This document shows, piece after piece, positions 54,679 to 63,470 of a stretch of DNA of 64,000 nucleotides; position 1 is the first letter of the stretch, and the number at the start of each line of letters is the position of its first letter. This stretch comes from an uncultured Alistipes sp. (GTDB lineage Bacteria > Bacteroidota > Bacteroidia > Bacteroidales > Rikenellaceae), in contig UQDC01000011.1 of assembly GCA_900539755.1 (NCBI GenBank), positions 1 through 64,000 of the forward strand. Reading direction: 5' to 3'. The notes under the pieces were generated by a model, which was given only the letters and a program-made list of their open reading frames with translations, searched no databases and was not told where the DNA came from. The translations under genes were made by a program, and so were the position numbers.

Positions 54679-55291
54679 CGAACAGCGAGGCTTTCACTGT
54701 GGTATTCAAGTTTTTATTTCGGAACACATACTGCATATAATCGCCCGATGGCTGTTCCATTCGTAACGTTTCCAAGGTCATATCGGCCCGATCGAAATCG
54801 AGCACAATTCGATTCACATATTTGAGTGCCGATCGGCTCGACGGAACCAACTCCACCCGATAACCGCTCTTATTTTGGGTAATCGTCACCTGTCCGCTTC
54901 CCATCAGACGTTCCATGTTCCCGGTCATGCAGGCTCCGAATACATTGTGCATCTGCCGCAACATTGGGTTTGCGGTGATACGCGTTGTCGAGGTTCGGCC
55001 GTTCGTTCGCATCGAGAAGGTCTCTTCCGTCATGATGATCCAGTCGCCGGACGTAAAGTCGAGGCGCATCTGCGACGGTATTTTATAATGGAATTGTCCG
55101 GTTCGCACCAAATCTTTAGCCATCACATCCATGTGCCGTGTCTCGGTAAAATCACAGACAATAGTCTGCACCGTACGGCTTTTGGCGACCAACTCTTTGG
55201 CAAACTGCTGTTGTAAAGCGTTGTTTTGTGCCCAAACATTTCCGCCGATACAACCCAGCAGCAACAAGAACAATATTTTATTGATTTTCAT
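54668..55291 (-). CDS. LolA-like outer-membrane lipoprotein carrier
   Basis: 207 residues with signal peptide (ends VWAQ, ~22). LolA-type fold: a helix then VCDFTETRHMDVMAKDLVRTGQFHYKIPSQMRLDF, with a concave beta sheet predicted. ApeL, a LolA relative, is a standard member of aryl-polyene clusters and is thought to carry the lipid product across the periplasm. Confidence 0.82.
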   Translation of the reverse strand: MKINKILFLLLLGCIGGNVWAQNNALQQQFAKELVAKSRTVQTIVCDFTETRHMDVMAKDLVRTGQFHYKIPSQMRLDFTSGDWIIMTEETFSMRTNGRTSTTRITANPMLRQMHNVFGACMTGNMERLMGSGQVTITQNKSGYRVELVPSSRSALKYVNRIVLDFDRADMTLETLRMEQPSGDYMQYVFRNKNLNTTVKASLFDVQ

Positions 55292-55994
55292 AAGCTTCTA
55301 TTTTCAACATTTTTTCGATGGGCCACACCTCGTAGCCGCGGTTCGACAGCTCTGCGAGCAGCCGTTCGAGCAGCTCGACGCTCCCTTCACAACGATCATG
55401 CAACAGGATCACTGCTCCGGGATGCAATTTGCGTAACACACGACTCAACACCTTTTGCCGCGGGGTCGATGCAACCGTATCGAACGAGCGGATACTCCAC
55501 CCGATTGAGCAATACCCTTCGCTGCGCACAACACGCCCGATAATCGGGTTGGTAACCCCAAACGGCGGCCGAAACAATTTTATTCTTTTAGACCCTGCTA
55601 AATTGGCTGCCTTACCGACTGCTTTGGCACCTCGTTCCACCTCCTCGCGCACAAACCGCTCACCTCGCAACGGGAAACGTGCATTGTGGGACCAGGTATG
55701 GTTTCCGATCGTATGCCCCTCCTCCACCATGCGTTGCACCAATTCAGGATGTGCCTGTGCCTTTTCGCCAATCAGGAAGAAGGTTGCTTGCAGACCGTGA
55801 CATTTCAACAAATCGAGAAGTTTTGGAGTGCGTTGTGGATCGGGACCGTCGTCAAACGTTAGGCAGACCGCCCGTTCCGGGCCATCGCCCCGACACAAAG
55901 AACGGAGATAGACGCCTGATCGGATCGAAGCCGAAGCCCAAACGGCTGCACCCAACACACAGCACACCAATATGATCCCCACTATCCAATACAT
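55278..55994 (-). CDS. Polysaccharide deacetylase (NodB family), membrane-anchored
   Basis: 238 residues from ATG 55994 (MYWIVGIILVCCVLG), overlapping the previous stop; open to 56039. One N-terminal helix, then NodB motifs: TFDDGPD (46-52), H99 and H103 in GNHTWSH (metal pair with D49), RPPFG, and HDRCEGS for the last motif. CE4 enzymes deacetylate N-acetyl sugars. In a polyene cluster this points to a deacetylated amino sugar or other N-acyl group on the product or its carrier (inference). Confidence 0.85.
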   Translation of the reverse strand: MYWIVGIILVCCVLGAAVWASASIRSGVYLRSLCRGDGPERAVCLTFDDGPDPQRTPKLLDLLKCHGLQATFFLIGEKAQAHPELVQRMVEEGHTIGNHTWSHNARFPLRGERFVREEVERGAKAVGKAANLAGSKRIKLFRPPFGVTNPIIGRVVRSEGYCSIGWSIRSFDTVASTPRQKVLSRVLRKLHPGAVILLHDRCEGSVELLERLLAELSNRGYEVWPIEKMLKIEAYENQ

Positions 55995-56881
55995 TCCACG
56001 ACAATTACAGCGGACTGTACGTCCATATAGTTGTTCCACACGGCCACACGCCGGGCACCGTTTTCAATCAACTGTACAGCTTCGACCAACCGTCCGGCAG
56101 AAGCCGTAGGGTAATTGATCCGGTGCGTCCCTCCCCCAAGGATAATCTGATCAGCATGATAATGTGTTTTGATCCAACTTTTTATTGAGTCTGTCGTGAC
56201 AAATCCATCCGTTTCTCCTGCCTGATTTGCTACAGTGGAATTGGCACCCCCGCAAGCCGATACCTGATCCTTCAACTCTTCAAGAATATCCGGAAAATCG
56301 ACCTCTACAATACAGGCCCGACAAGTATCCATGGGGAGCAACGAAAGTTGGAAAAAGGCAGCTCCTTCGCCATCGATATAGTTTCGCCAGATGCCCATAC
56401 GCTCCATGACCCGATGTTGGGATGGGGTCTGTTCATCGGCCGCCCCCACCAAGGCATGGGTAATCGTTGCGTCATCGAACTGCATCACTACATCCAGCAG
56501 TGCCGATTCAAAGCTGTGGCCTCGGTGCACATAGGTCATATTGTAGGAGTGATTCGAGCAGAGCAGCGCCACCTGTGCCCCGATCGTATTGAAGGTTGAC
56601 TGAATAAAAGGGGTCGGATTGAGCAACTCCTCATCCTGTTCCAATAGATTCCGCAAAAACTTCTCACTATCGGCCAGGCAGCCCCATCCCGTTGCTGTCA
56701 CGATGGCATCTATCCGGTCTGCCGACACCCCGGAGGAGAGACACTGCATCGCGGTGGCCACCCCCATTCGGACAAAACGGCTCATACGACGGCGCAACGC
56801 AACGTTGGGGATCAACGCCTTCAGGTCATCGCCCAGCATCTCGTGTGTGGCATATCGGTTTATGTAACAACGGGTCTTCAT
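55982..56881 (-). CDS. Ketosynthase-like N-terminal protein without catalytic Cys (chain-length-factor-like)
   Basis: 299 residues, PF13723-type beta-ketoacyl-synthase N-terminal domain only. Thiolase-fold features include DAIVTATGWGCLADSEKFL and FIQSTFNTIGAQVAL, but the position of the nucleophile reads YVHRGHSFESALLDV with no Cys, and the C-terminal catalytic His block of normal KS enzymes is missing. Probably a chain-length-factor partner of the full KS just upstream, with which it overlaps by 4 bp. Confidence 0.8.
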   Translation of the reverse strand: MKTRCYINRYATHEMLGDDLKALIPNVALRRRMSRFVRMGVATAMQCLSSGVSADRIDAIVTATGWGCLADSEKFLRNLLEQDEELLNPTPFIQSTFNTIGAQVALLCSNHSYNMTYVHRGHSFESALLDVVMQFDDATITHALVGAADEQTPSQHRVMERMGIWRNYIDGEGAAFFQLSLLPMDTCRACIVEVDFPDILEELKDQVSACGGANSTVANQAGETDGFVTTDSIKSWIKTHYHADQIILGGGTHRINYPTASAGRLVEAVQLIENGARRVAVWNNYMDVQSAVIVVECIG

Positions 56882-58059
56882 CTTTGATCGATCTTACCTG
56901 CGAATAACAACGACGCACAGTTTCCGCCGAAACCGAACGAATTGGAAAGTAAATATTGCAACGGACGCTGCTCATAATGCAACTGCGGGGTCAGCCCCAA
57001 CTGGGGGTCCTGCCGGGCAAAATGGAGGTGAGGATAAAGCTCTCCATGACGGAGTGCGAGGACACAAAATGCCGCTTCAATTCCTCCGGCAGCCGCCAAC
57101 GTATGCCCCGTAAAGGGTTTGGTCGATCCGAAAGCTGGTATCCGCTCGCTAAAGAGCCGCTGCATGGCAACTCCCTCCGAGAGATCGTTATTTGGCGTTC
57201 CCGTTCCGTGTACATTGATATAATCGACCTGCTCGGGTGTAATGCCGGCCATTTCAAGCGCCCCGCGCATTGCCAAGTAATCTCCCTCTCCGTCGGCAGA
57301 AGAGGCCGTTTGATGGAATGCATCGTTGGCATTGGCAAACCCATCCAAAAAGCAATAAGGCTCACCTGCTGCATCTTCAGCCCGTTCCAGAACCAGATAG
57401 GCCGCTCCTTCGCCGAGATTCAACCCGGCCCGACTCTCGTCAAAAGGGCGACAGGGGGCCGAATCCAGAATCATCAACGATTTGAATCCATTCAACGTGA
57501 AGCGGCACAACGAATCGGTTCCACCGGCCACCACTCGATCCGCCACACCATGCCGCAATAGCCTTACGGCCAACATCAGGGCATTCGCCGCCGAGGAGCA
57601 GGCAGTGCTGATTGTCGTCACGAAGCCATCGATCCCGCAATACCGGGCAATAGAGATCGTACTGTCGGCACAGTCGTGATGCATCACCTGACGCAAACGT
57701 CCTAAACGGTCATCCTGCATAAACTGTGGGAAAAACTGTTCGGTCAGATCCATTCCCCCAACTGAAGTAGCGGAGACCAAAGCGGTTCGGGGACGAGACG
57801 CTCCAGCATCTTGCAGCGCTTCCGAGGCAGCCAATATACCCAGCAATGCGGTCCGAGAGTGACACCCCGATAGGCCGAGAAGCTGTTGCAGCTGGGCGTT
57901 GTCCAGGGCCACTTCGCCCACAGGCAGTCGATTCCGCGTTGCAAAGTGGGTCGGTGCAGCGACAATACCGCTACGACCGGTACGCAACGCATCCAGTGTC
58001 ACTTTTTTGCCCACTCCCAGGGCACTGACAATCCCTACGCCTGTGACTGCGATATGCAT
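56878..58059 (-). CDS. Beta-ketoacyl-ACP synthase, catalytic (FabF/ApeO-like)
   Basis: 393 residues, complete triad: nucleophile C154 in TTISTACSSAANALML, H284 in NVHGTGTPNND, H319 in KPFTGHTLAAAGG with K314. It ends with the KS signature SFGFGGNCASLLFA. It should do the Claisen condensations of the polyene. 4 bp after the ACP gene and overlapping the degenerate KS by 4 bp, so it is the likely catalytic half of a KS heterodimer. Confidence 0.92.
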   Translation of the reverse strand: MHIAVTGVGIVSALGVGKKVTLDALRTGRSGIVAAPTHFATRNRLPVGEVALDNAQLQQLLGLSGCHSRTALLGILAASEALQDAGASRPRTALVSATSVGGMDLTEQFFPQFMQDDRLGRLRQVMHHDCADSTISIARYCGIDGFVTTISTACSSAANALMLAVRLLRHGVADRVVAGGTDSLCRFTLNGFKSLMILDSAPCRPFDESRAGLNLGEGAAYLVLERAEDAAGEPYCFLDGFANANDAFHQTASSADGEGDYLAMRGALEMAGITPEQVDYINVHGTGTPNNDLSEGVAMQRLFSERIPAFGSTKPFTGHTLAAAGGIEAAFCVLALRHGELYPHLHFARQDPQLGLTPQLHYEQRPLQYLLSNSFGFGGNCASLLFAGKIDQR

Positions 58060-58063
58060 CGTT

Positions 58064-58321
58064 TTACTTTTGCTGATTTGCCAGAATGTATTCAGCCAAC
58101 GTCTTGACCGAATAGAAATGGGGTTTTGCCTCGGCGGTATTTTCGAGGCGGATGCCGTAATTTTTCTCCAAAATCAGGATGATTTCGAGGGCATCGATCG
58201 AATCCAGCCCGAGTCCATCTCCGAACAAAGGAGCCTCAGCGTCAATATCGTCAGGGGTAATCTCTTCGAGATTCAGGGCCTCGATCAATTGTTCTTTCAG
58301 TTTTTGAATCAGCTCTTCCAT
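58064..58321 (-). CDS. Acyl carrier protein 1
   Basis: 85 residues, acidic, four-helix ACP. Phosphopantetheine site S41 in GLGLDSIDALEI, in the position typical of type II ACPs. Two ACP genes occur in this cluster (other at 63225), as in aryl-polyene systems where separate carriers serve different steps. Confidence 0.95.
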   Translation of the reverse strand: MEELIQKLKEQLIEALNLEEITPDDIDAEAPLFGDGLGLDSIDALEIILILEKNYGIRLENTAEAKPHFYSVKTLAEYILANQQK

Positions 58322-58323
58322 AA

Positions 58324-60135
58324 TTATTTTGCCTCCAACAAATTGAGTTTCACATGATATTCACCTTTCAGCAAGTCGCATACGCCATAGATCACGGCAC
58401 GGGCCGTACCTCGCTCCACCAATCGATGGGCGTACCATTCGGCTGTCGCTCCACTCCCCTCCACAAAAAAGGTATTTTCACCTTGGATATGATTGCGGAT
58501 ACAGATCTCTCCGACCGCCACATTGGGCAGGGTATAAACAAACACGGCTGGAGAGGCACCCTCCGGATGGTGTTCGTTGACAATACGCTGATGTGCCAGA
58601 TCGGTATCGAGTGACGACGAGCGGTTTTCAAGAACCACCGCCACATCCGTCGAAGCATATTTCCCGGTAATCGGACAGCCCCGCAACAGATACTCCACAG
58701 CGATATAAGCCGCTTTCGAGAGGTCATCCATCTTGTAGAATTTCATATTTGGATCCTCCAACTCTTTGTACAGCCTTCGGATCAACTCAGGGAAGGGTTC
58801 TCCGGTATGCGGCAATTCATAAGTTGCGGTAATCCTGCCAACAGGACAGCTCGATACATGATCTGCGGAAAACGACATGCCCTCTTGGCCCTCAACCTCT
58901 GTTCCGGTTACCGGGGCAACAGCTGTCTTGTCTAACGGTAGAGAGGATGTCAAAGCATTTTTGCCCGACAGGCACTGTCCGGTAGCATCAGGGGCATTAT
59001 CGACAGAATCCAACCCCAATACAATAGCGGCATTGCATCCTCCAAATCCAGATGCGGTTTTCAGGCAGTATTGCATTTTGATGGGACGACTCGCTGCGGT
59101 TACATTCAACGGACAAGGTGTACCCAACTGACGGAATCCCGCCGTACCGAACAGAAGTCCCCGCCGCAACTCCTCTGCCGACAGAATACTCTCCACCACA
59201 CCGGATGCTCCCAGCGTATGGCCGATATACCCTTTAAGGCTATTCATCGGGCATTCGCTCAGAGCGCTCAAGGCCAATGCCTTACTCTCCATGGCATCGT
59301 TGTATGCGGTCCCCGTTCCATGGGCATTGACAAAACTGATCTTTTCGCGGGGCACCTCGGCTTCGGCAAGGGCCTCTTCCATAGCATAATGCAGCCCGTC
59401 ACCGGTACGGGATGGCCCCGAAATATGGTTGGCATCGTTGGTAATGGCTCCACCTTTGAGCAATACGGCCGGCAACTTCGCCCGGCAGGCATCCGTGGTC
59501 AACACCACTGCGCCGACCGCCTCTCCGAGAGACAAACCATGCTCTTCGGTGGCATCGTATGGACGGCAGGGACCCGGGCTGACCGATTTGAACGAGAGGA
59601 ACCCTTCGGCCACAAACGTCGAAATCAGATCGCCTCCCACCACAATGGCATGGCGACACACCCCCTCCCGGATCATGCGTCTGGCCACAATGAGCGCCGA
59701 GACTCCAGAGATGCAGGCATTCGAGATTACAACCGGTTGTCGTACTGCTTTAAAATATCCGGCTACGCGTTCTGTCAAACAGTATAGAAAGGACTCTTCG
59801 GGCGGTGTCATATCCTGTTCCAGCAGATCGACATTACCTTTTGTGGTGGCAAATACCAAGAGACAGTCATCCGCTGCAGGGTCGATTTGTGAACCTGTGG
59901 CAATCTCCTGCACGCAACGGATCATCAGACTCTCCAGGGGTGTATAATGTTCCAGGGCAGAGGTCTGCAACAGCTCCGCATCGATCTTTCCAGCCGCAGC
60001 CAACCGGCATGGCGACTCGATCGGATGCAGTCCGATTTGACCCTGGGCCATTGCCGAGAAGTTTTCGTCAACGCTATGACCTAGAGCGGTCACCAAGGCA
60101 TCTCCACCCAAATAGATCTTTACTTCACGTTCCAT
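58324..60135 (-). CDS. Beta-ketoacyl synthase with an extra degenerate KS-like domain
   Basis: 603 residues. Residues 1-~377 are a full KS: C141 in VISNACISGVSAL, H272 in NAHGTGTAYND, H306 in GYIGHTLGASG, and GFGGCNAAIVLG at the end. A ~75-residue linker of low complexity follows. Residues ~465-603 (KMDDLSKAAYIAVEYLLRGC, FVYTLPNVAVGEICIRNHIQ) read like a shortened, non-catalytic KS-like lobe, with NRSSSLDTD where the fold's loop would be. Usually such lobes are separate small genes. Start overlaps the previous gene by 16 bp. Confidence 0.85.
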   Translation of the reverse strand: MEREVKIYLGGDALVTALGHSVDENFSAMAQGQIGLHPIESPCRLAAAGKIDAELLQTSALEHYTPLESLMIRCVQEIATGSQIDPAADDCLLVFATTKGNVDLLEQDMTPPEESFLYCLTERVAGYFKAVRQPVVISNACISGVSALIVARRMIREGVCRHAIVVGGDLISTFVAEGFLSFKSVSPGPCRPYDATEEHGLSLGEAVGAVVLTTDACRAKLPAVLLKGGAITNDANHISGPSRTGDGLHYAMEEALAEAEVPREKISFVNAHGTGTAYNDAMESKALALSALSECPMNSLKGYIGHTLGASGVVESILSAEELRRGLLFGTAGFRQLGTPCPLNVTAASRPIKMQYCLKTASGFGGCNAAIVLGLDSVDNAPDATGQCLSGKNALTSSLPLDKTAVAPVTGTEVEGQEGMSFSADHVSSCPVGRITATYELPHTGEPFPELIRRLYKELEDPNMKFYKMDDLSKAAYIAVEYLLRGCPITGKYASTDVAVVLENRSSSLDTDLAHQRIVNEHHPEGASPAVFVYTLPNVAVGEICIRNHIQGENTFFVEGSGATAEWYAHRLVERGTARAVIYGVCDLLKGEYHVKLNLLEAK

Positions 60136-60572
60136 TTACGTTTCCACGCTTTGAAAAATTCCGGAGGAGTCAACTCCATCTCTCCGTCACCATTCACAAA
60201 CACCTGCATCGTAGAGCCTGTTGCGACCACAGCCTGATCCGACTTACGGCGAATTGTGTATTCGAAACAGATTTTGGCGGCAGGCGTAGGCAGGTATCGG
60301 GTCTCCACAACAGCCCGTTCAGCGATTCGCAACGGAAGTTTATACTCCACGTGCATCTCGACGATCGGGGTCGTATACCCACTGTTGTAGATATCCAGGT
60401 AACCCAAACCGGGATACTGTTCTCCGAAAGCCTCCCGGCCATCTTCGAAATAGCGGACATACTCGCCATGCCATACCACGCGCATCGAATCGACCTCGCT
60501 GAACCGCACCCTCAACGGGGTTATACAGCTCAAGGCCGGCTCTCCGGATACGATATGTGTTCTGCGTCTCAT
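60120..60572 (-). CDS. 4HBT/YbgC-like acyl-ACP thioesterase (ApeK-like)
   Basis: 150 residues, hot-dog fold. The helix motif VVWHGEYVRYFEDGREAFGEQY has the pattern of YbgC-type thioesterases, with the catalytic acid near the start of the long helix. Likely releases or edits acyl chains from the carrier. Start overlaps the preceding gene by 4 bp. Confidence 0.82.
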   Translation of the reverse strand: MRRRTHIVSGEPALSCITPLRVRFSEVDSMRVVWHGEYVRYFEDGREAFGEQYPGLGYLDIYNSGYTTPIVEMHVEYKLPLRIAERAVVETRYLPTPAAKICFEYTIRRKSDQAVVATGSTMQVFVNGDGEMELTPPEFFKAWKRKWNVK

Positions 60573-60997
60573 AGTTGCAGATAGATTTTTAAGTTTCCTT
60601 CGGCGATCAGTTGTCCGTCACACTCAACACGCAGGGCAGCTAAAGAGAGCGGACCGACCTCTTGTACCATCCGAAGTGTCGTTTCCAAACAGGCACCGAC
60701 CGGCGGCAACGCATCGGCCCGAAAACGGGAGACAGCGCCGATAAACCCCACAGGGACTTTCTCTCCCGCTTCACGACAACGCCACCCCACTCGGGCAGCA
60801 GCCGACTGGGCCATATGTTCGATGAGGCCACACTCGGTCAGCGCACCCTCTTCCACGAACAGATTATCTTCCCGCACGGTTAGCGAGGTATGGGATTGAT
60901 CTTCAGCATCAATGCCTTCAAACCGATCGACCATCACCATCGGAGGACGTTGCGGAATCAGCTCCGTAATCGCTACGCTTTTCTCAGGTACTCCCAT
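60569..60997 (-). CDS. ApeP-like hot-dog dehydratase
   Basis: 142 residues. The opening LIPQRPPMVMVDRFEGIDAED is typical of the ApeP/FabA-like 3-hydroxyacyl-ACP dehydratase partners; LIEHMAQSAAARVGW holds the central hot-dog helix. In aryl-polyene systems ApeI and ApeP-type dehydratases act together; both are present here (see 54298). 25-bp overlap with the radical SAM gene. Confidence 0.8.
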   Translation of the reverse strand: MGVPEKSVAITELIPQRPPMVMVDRFEGIDAEDQSHTSLTVREDNLFVEEGALTECGLIEHMAQSAAARVGWRCREAGEKVPVGFIGAVSRFRADALPPVGACLETTLRMVQEVGPLSLAALRVECDGQLIAEGNLKIYLQL

Positions 60998-62343
60998 AGC
61001 GGTCCTTTTTTATTGCGTTTCAGTCTGAATTGGGTCATTTGGCTATCGATGTTATCATCCGGGAAGACCCATGCTTTCCCCGTTTCCAATGCCATTTTGC
61101 GCACCCTCTCCAGATCGAAATCTTTGCAGAGGTAATATTTGGGTTCGACCAACGGATCGTCAGCAGCAATCACACCCTCCTGGACTGCAATATTTTGCAA
61201 TCGGGTATGGGGATATATCCGCATGCCGATATAGGGCATAAATACGCTGGAACGAATTCGTTTCGAGTTTTCGATCGAACGGCCAATCGTTTGCATCGTT
61301 TCACCGACTCCTCCGAAAATCAAGAAATGTGCATAATAAATCCCCTCTGCCAACGCCATTTCGGAAGAATTCAGCACATCCTCAAACGTAAAACGTTTCC
61401 CATAAGCCTCGAGTACCTGATCATCAAACGACTCGGTCCCAAACTCAATATGGGTCAATCCTGAACGACGATACAGAGCTAACATCTCCCGTGTCAGGTG
61501 GGATGGCGCAAAGTAGGCACCCCAACGGATCTTAGCTTCGCGTCGGATCAGCTCCTCTGCCAAACGTTGATTGTATTCGGGGCAGATATTGAAAACCGAA
61601 TCGGTAAAAAAGAGATAGTCGATCCCCTTATGTCTCCGCAAACGGAGAATATCATCCACGATTTTGGCCGGATCGAGAGTCCGAATCACGCACCCGTCAA
61701 TCAACGGATAGGTACAATAAACACAGTCGTATGGGCATCCCCGTTTGGTTTGGATATTGAGCATACCGCTATATTTCCAGTAGTAGTCGACCCACTCCTC
61801 CTCAAAATCCACACTCAAAGATCGCACATAATGCCGGCGCGGACGCGGATATTCCCCTGCATCTACACCGTGCACAAACAGGCCATCAATTGCAGCGGGT
61901 TGTTTGCCGGCATCTAATGTCTCTATCAACTGAGCCAAACTCTCCTCCCCCTCTCCGGCCAATCCATAATCGGCCTCCATCAAGTCCATGAAGTGTTGTG
62001 GGAAAATTGAGAAACCCGCCCCTCCAATAATTAACGGCACACTCGTTGCTCGTCGTACAGTATCGACCACTTGACGGTATCCGGTCAAGAAGTTATTATC
62101 CCGCAACGAATTGACGTCATCAGCATTGCGGAACGAAATTCCCACATAGCGCGGTTGGTCATGAACGATCAACTCTGAGAGGTCTTCCATGCTCCCCAGA
62201 TTACAATCAAACACCAATACTTTGTATTGGGGCAACCGCTGACGCAGATAGCTCTTTAAATAGGAGATTCCCAACGGATAGACCGGATACGGTTCCTTAT
62301 AGCGGTTGGCAGACACAAGCAATATGGAATACGGGGTACTCAT
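60973..62343 (-). CDS. B12-binding-type radical SAM protein
   Basis: 456 residues from ATG 62343 (ATGA overlap with the preceding stop). N-terminal Rossmann-like B12-binding domain (~1-150; SILLVSANRYKEPYPVYPLG, GGAGFSIFPQ). The base-off His motif appears degenerate (FDCNLG). Radical SAM core follows: 4Fe-4S ligands C203, C207 and C210 in KRGCPYDCVYC, then GTE-type and FGGVGET segments. NCBI-style names for relatives are 'lipid biosynthesis B12-binding/radical SAM protein'. It may methylate or rearrange the polyene or its headgroup. Confidence 0.85.
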   Translation of the reverse strand: MSTPYSILLVSANRYKEPYPVYPLGISYLKSYLRQRLPQYKVLVFDCNLGSMEDLSELIVHDQPRYVGISFRNADDVNSLRDNNFLTGYRQVVDTVRRATSVPLIIGGAGFSIFPQHFMDLMEADYGLAGEGEESLAQLIETLDAGKQPAAIDGLFVHGVDAGEYPRPRRHYVRSLSVDFEEEWVDYYWKYSGMLNIQTKRGCPYDCVYCTYPLIDGCVIRTLDPAKIVDDILRLRRHKGIDYLFFTDSVFNICPEYNQRLAEELIRREAKIRWGAYFAPSHLTREMLALYRRSGLTHIEFGTESFDDQVLEAYGKRFTFEDVLNSSEMALAEGIYYAHFLIFGGVGETMQTIGRSIENSKRIRSSVFMPYIGMRIYPHTRLQNIAVQEGVIAADDPLVEPKYYLCKDFDLERVRKMALETGKAWVFPDDNIDSQMTQFRLKRNKKGPLWEYLRKA

Positions 62344-63224
62344 AGCCAAAACTTATAAAAGTTGAACCATTGATCCGGATAATGACGCACAATCTTTTCG
62401 AGCGTTTGTACGTACATATGACACAACTCTTGAGTGGTCACCTGTCGGTCAGTTTGTATCACCCTGAAATAAAAGCGATATCGGCGCCCTTTTTCACGCA
62501 TAGCGAAATAGAAAGCTATCGGCACCTGTAATTTGGTAGCAATCAAGAACGGACCCTCTGGGAAAAGAGCCTCGCCTTGCAAAAAGGGCAAACGAAGCAC
62601 ATGGTGCTGATTAAGGAAACGGTCCTCCTGAAAGCAGACGTATTCACCCTGATTGAGTGCTACCTTGATTTGTAAGATGGCATCAATCGACGATTCGTTG
62701 ACAGGAATAATTTTATAATTACGACCACCGCCATTACGCTCCAGCACCTTCCGAATACGTTGATACTCGGCATCGTACATCACCACATTCATTTTATGGC
62801 CATACTGTCCGAAGAAGTGAGCCCCAATCTCCCAACATCCGACATGAGCACCGAGAACAACTACACCATGTTCGCCTTTCAGTACATCAAGGAACTGCTC
62901 ATAGTTATCAAATTCAAATTGATAGCGATCAGCTAAACCTGCTCCGACAGCAATTTTATCAATGAGAGTCTGTCCGAAGCGATAATAGTGGCGATAGAGG
63001 CTCCAGGCTGCTACACAACGACTCTTATGGAGTCGGCGACGATAATAGTCCCAAACAGCCGCAGTTGCACGAGGAGCGCAGGGGATAAAATAAAACGCCA
63101 CAAAAGCAAGGAATATATAAGCGCTGTGCAAGCCACAGTACCTAATCAAAAAGACAAAAAAGGCGTAGCCGAAACTGCCGCCTCTTGATTTGCCATTCCA
63201 TTGCTCGGGGTTATCGTTTCGCAT
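62340..63224 (-). CDS. LpxL/HtrB-like acyltransferase
   Basis: 294 residues. One N-terminal membrane helix (~25-50, YCGLHSAYIFLAFVAFYFI), then the HX4E motif in GVVVLGAHVGCWEIGAHFF, with a second block FQEDRFLNQHHVLRLPF. The family transfers acyl chains from ACP to lipid A precursors. In this cluster it probably places the polyene chain on a lipid carrier. Directly abuts the ACP gene (63225). Confidence 0.85.
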   Translation of the reverse strand: MRNDNPEQWNGKSRGGSFGYAFFVFLIRYCGLHSAYIFLAFVAFYFIPCAPRATAAVWDYYRRRLHKSRCVAAWSLYRHYYRFGQTLIDKIAVGAGLADRYQFEFDNYEQFLDVLKGEHGVVVLGAHVGCWEIGAHFFGQYGHKMNVVMYDAEYQRIRKVLERNGGGRNYKIIPVNESSIDAILQIKVALNQGEYVCFQEDRFLNQHHVLRLPFLQGEALFPEGPFLIATKLQVPIAFYFAMREKGRRYRFYFRVIQTDRQVTTQELCHMYVQTLEKIVRHYPDQWFNFYKFWL

Positions 63225-63470
63225 TTACAAACCCAATTTACCTATTATCAGGTTATCGAAATCTTCAAATGTTTTCACGTTGACAAAATCAGGGCCTTTG
63301 AGTGTGATACCAAAATTTTGCTCGACCAGTACCACGACATCCACCAGATCCAGGCTATCCAGCCCCAGCACCTCTTTGAGACTTCCCTCCGGTGTAATGA
63401 GTGCGGCATCAACTTCGAACTCTTCAGCCAACACAGCTTTGATTTTCTCTTTGATCTCTTCTTTGGTCAT
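63225..63470 (-). CDS. Acyl carrier protein 2
   Basis: 81 residues. Phosphopantetheine serine S39 in EVLGLDSLDLVDVVVL. Distinct in sequence from the ACP at 58064, with a typical DSL motif. Stop adjoins the start of the LpxL-like gene; its start overlaps the KS gene to the right by 4 bp. Confidence 0.95.
   Translation of the reverse strand: MTKEEIKEKIKAVLAEEFEVDAALITPEGSLKEVLGLDSLDLVDVVVLVEQNFGITLKGPDFVNVKTFEDFDNLIIGKLGL

Noticed and set aside
59071..59787. Open frame of 238 codons opposite the long ketosynthase
   Set aside because: Antisense shadow; the opposite strand carries the catalytic Cys, His and His.
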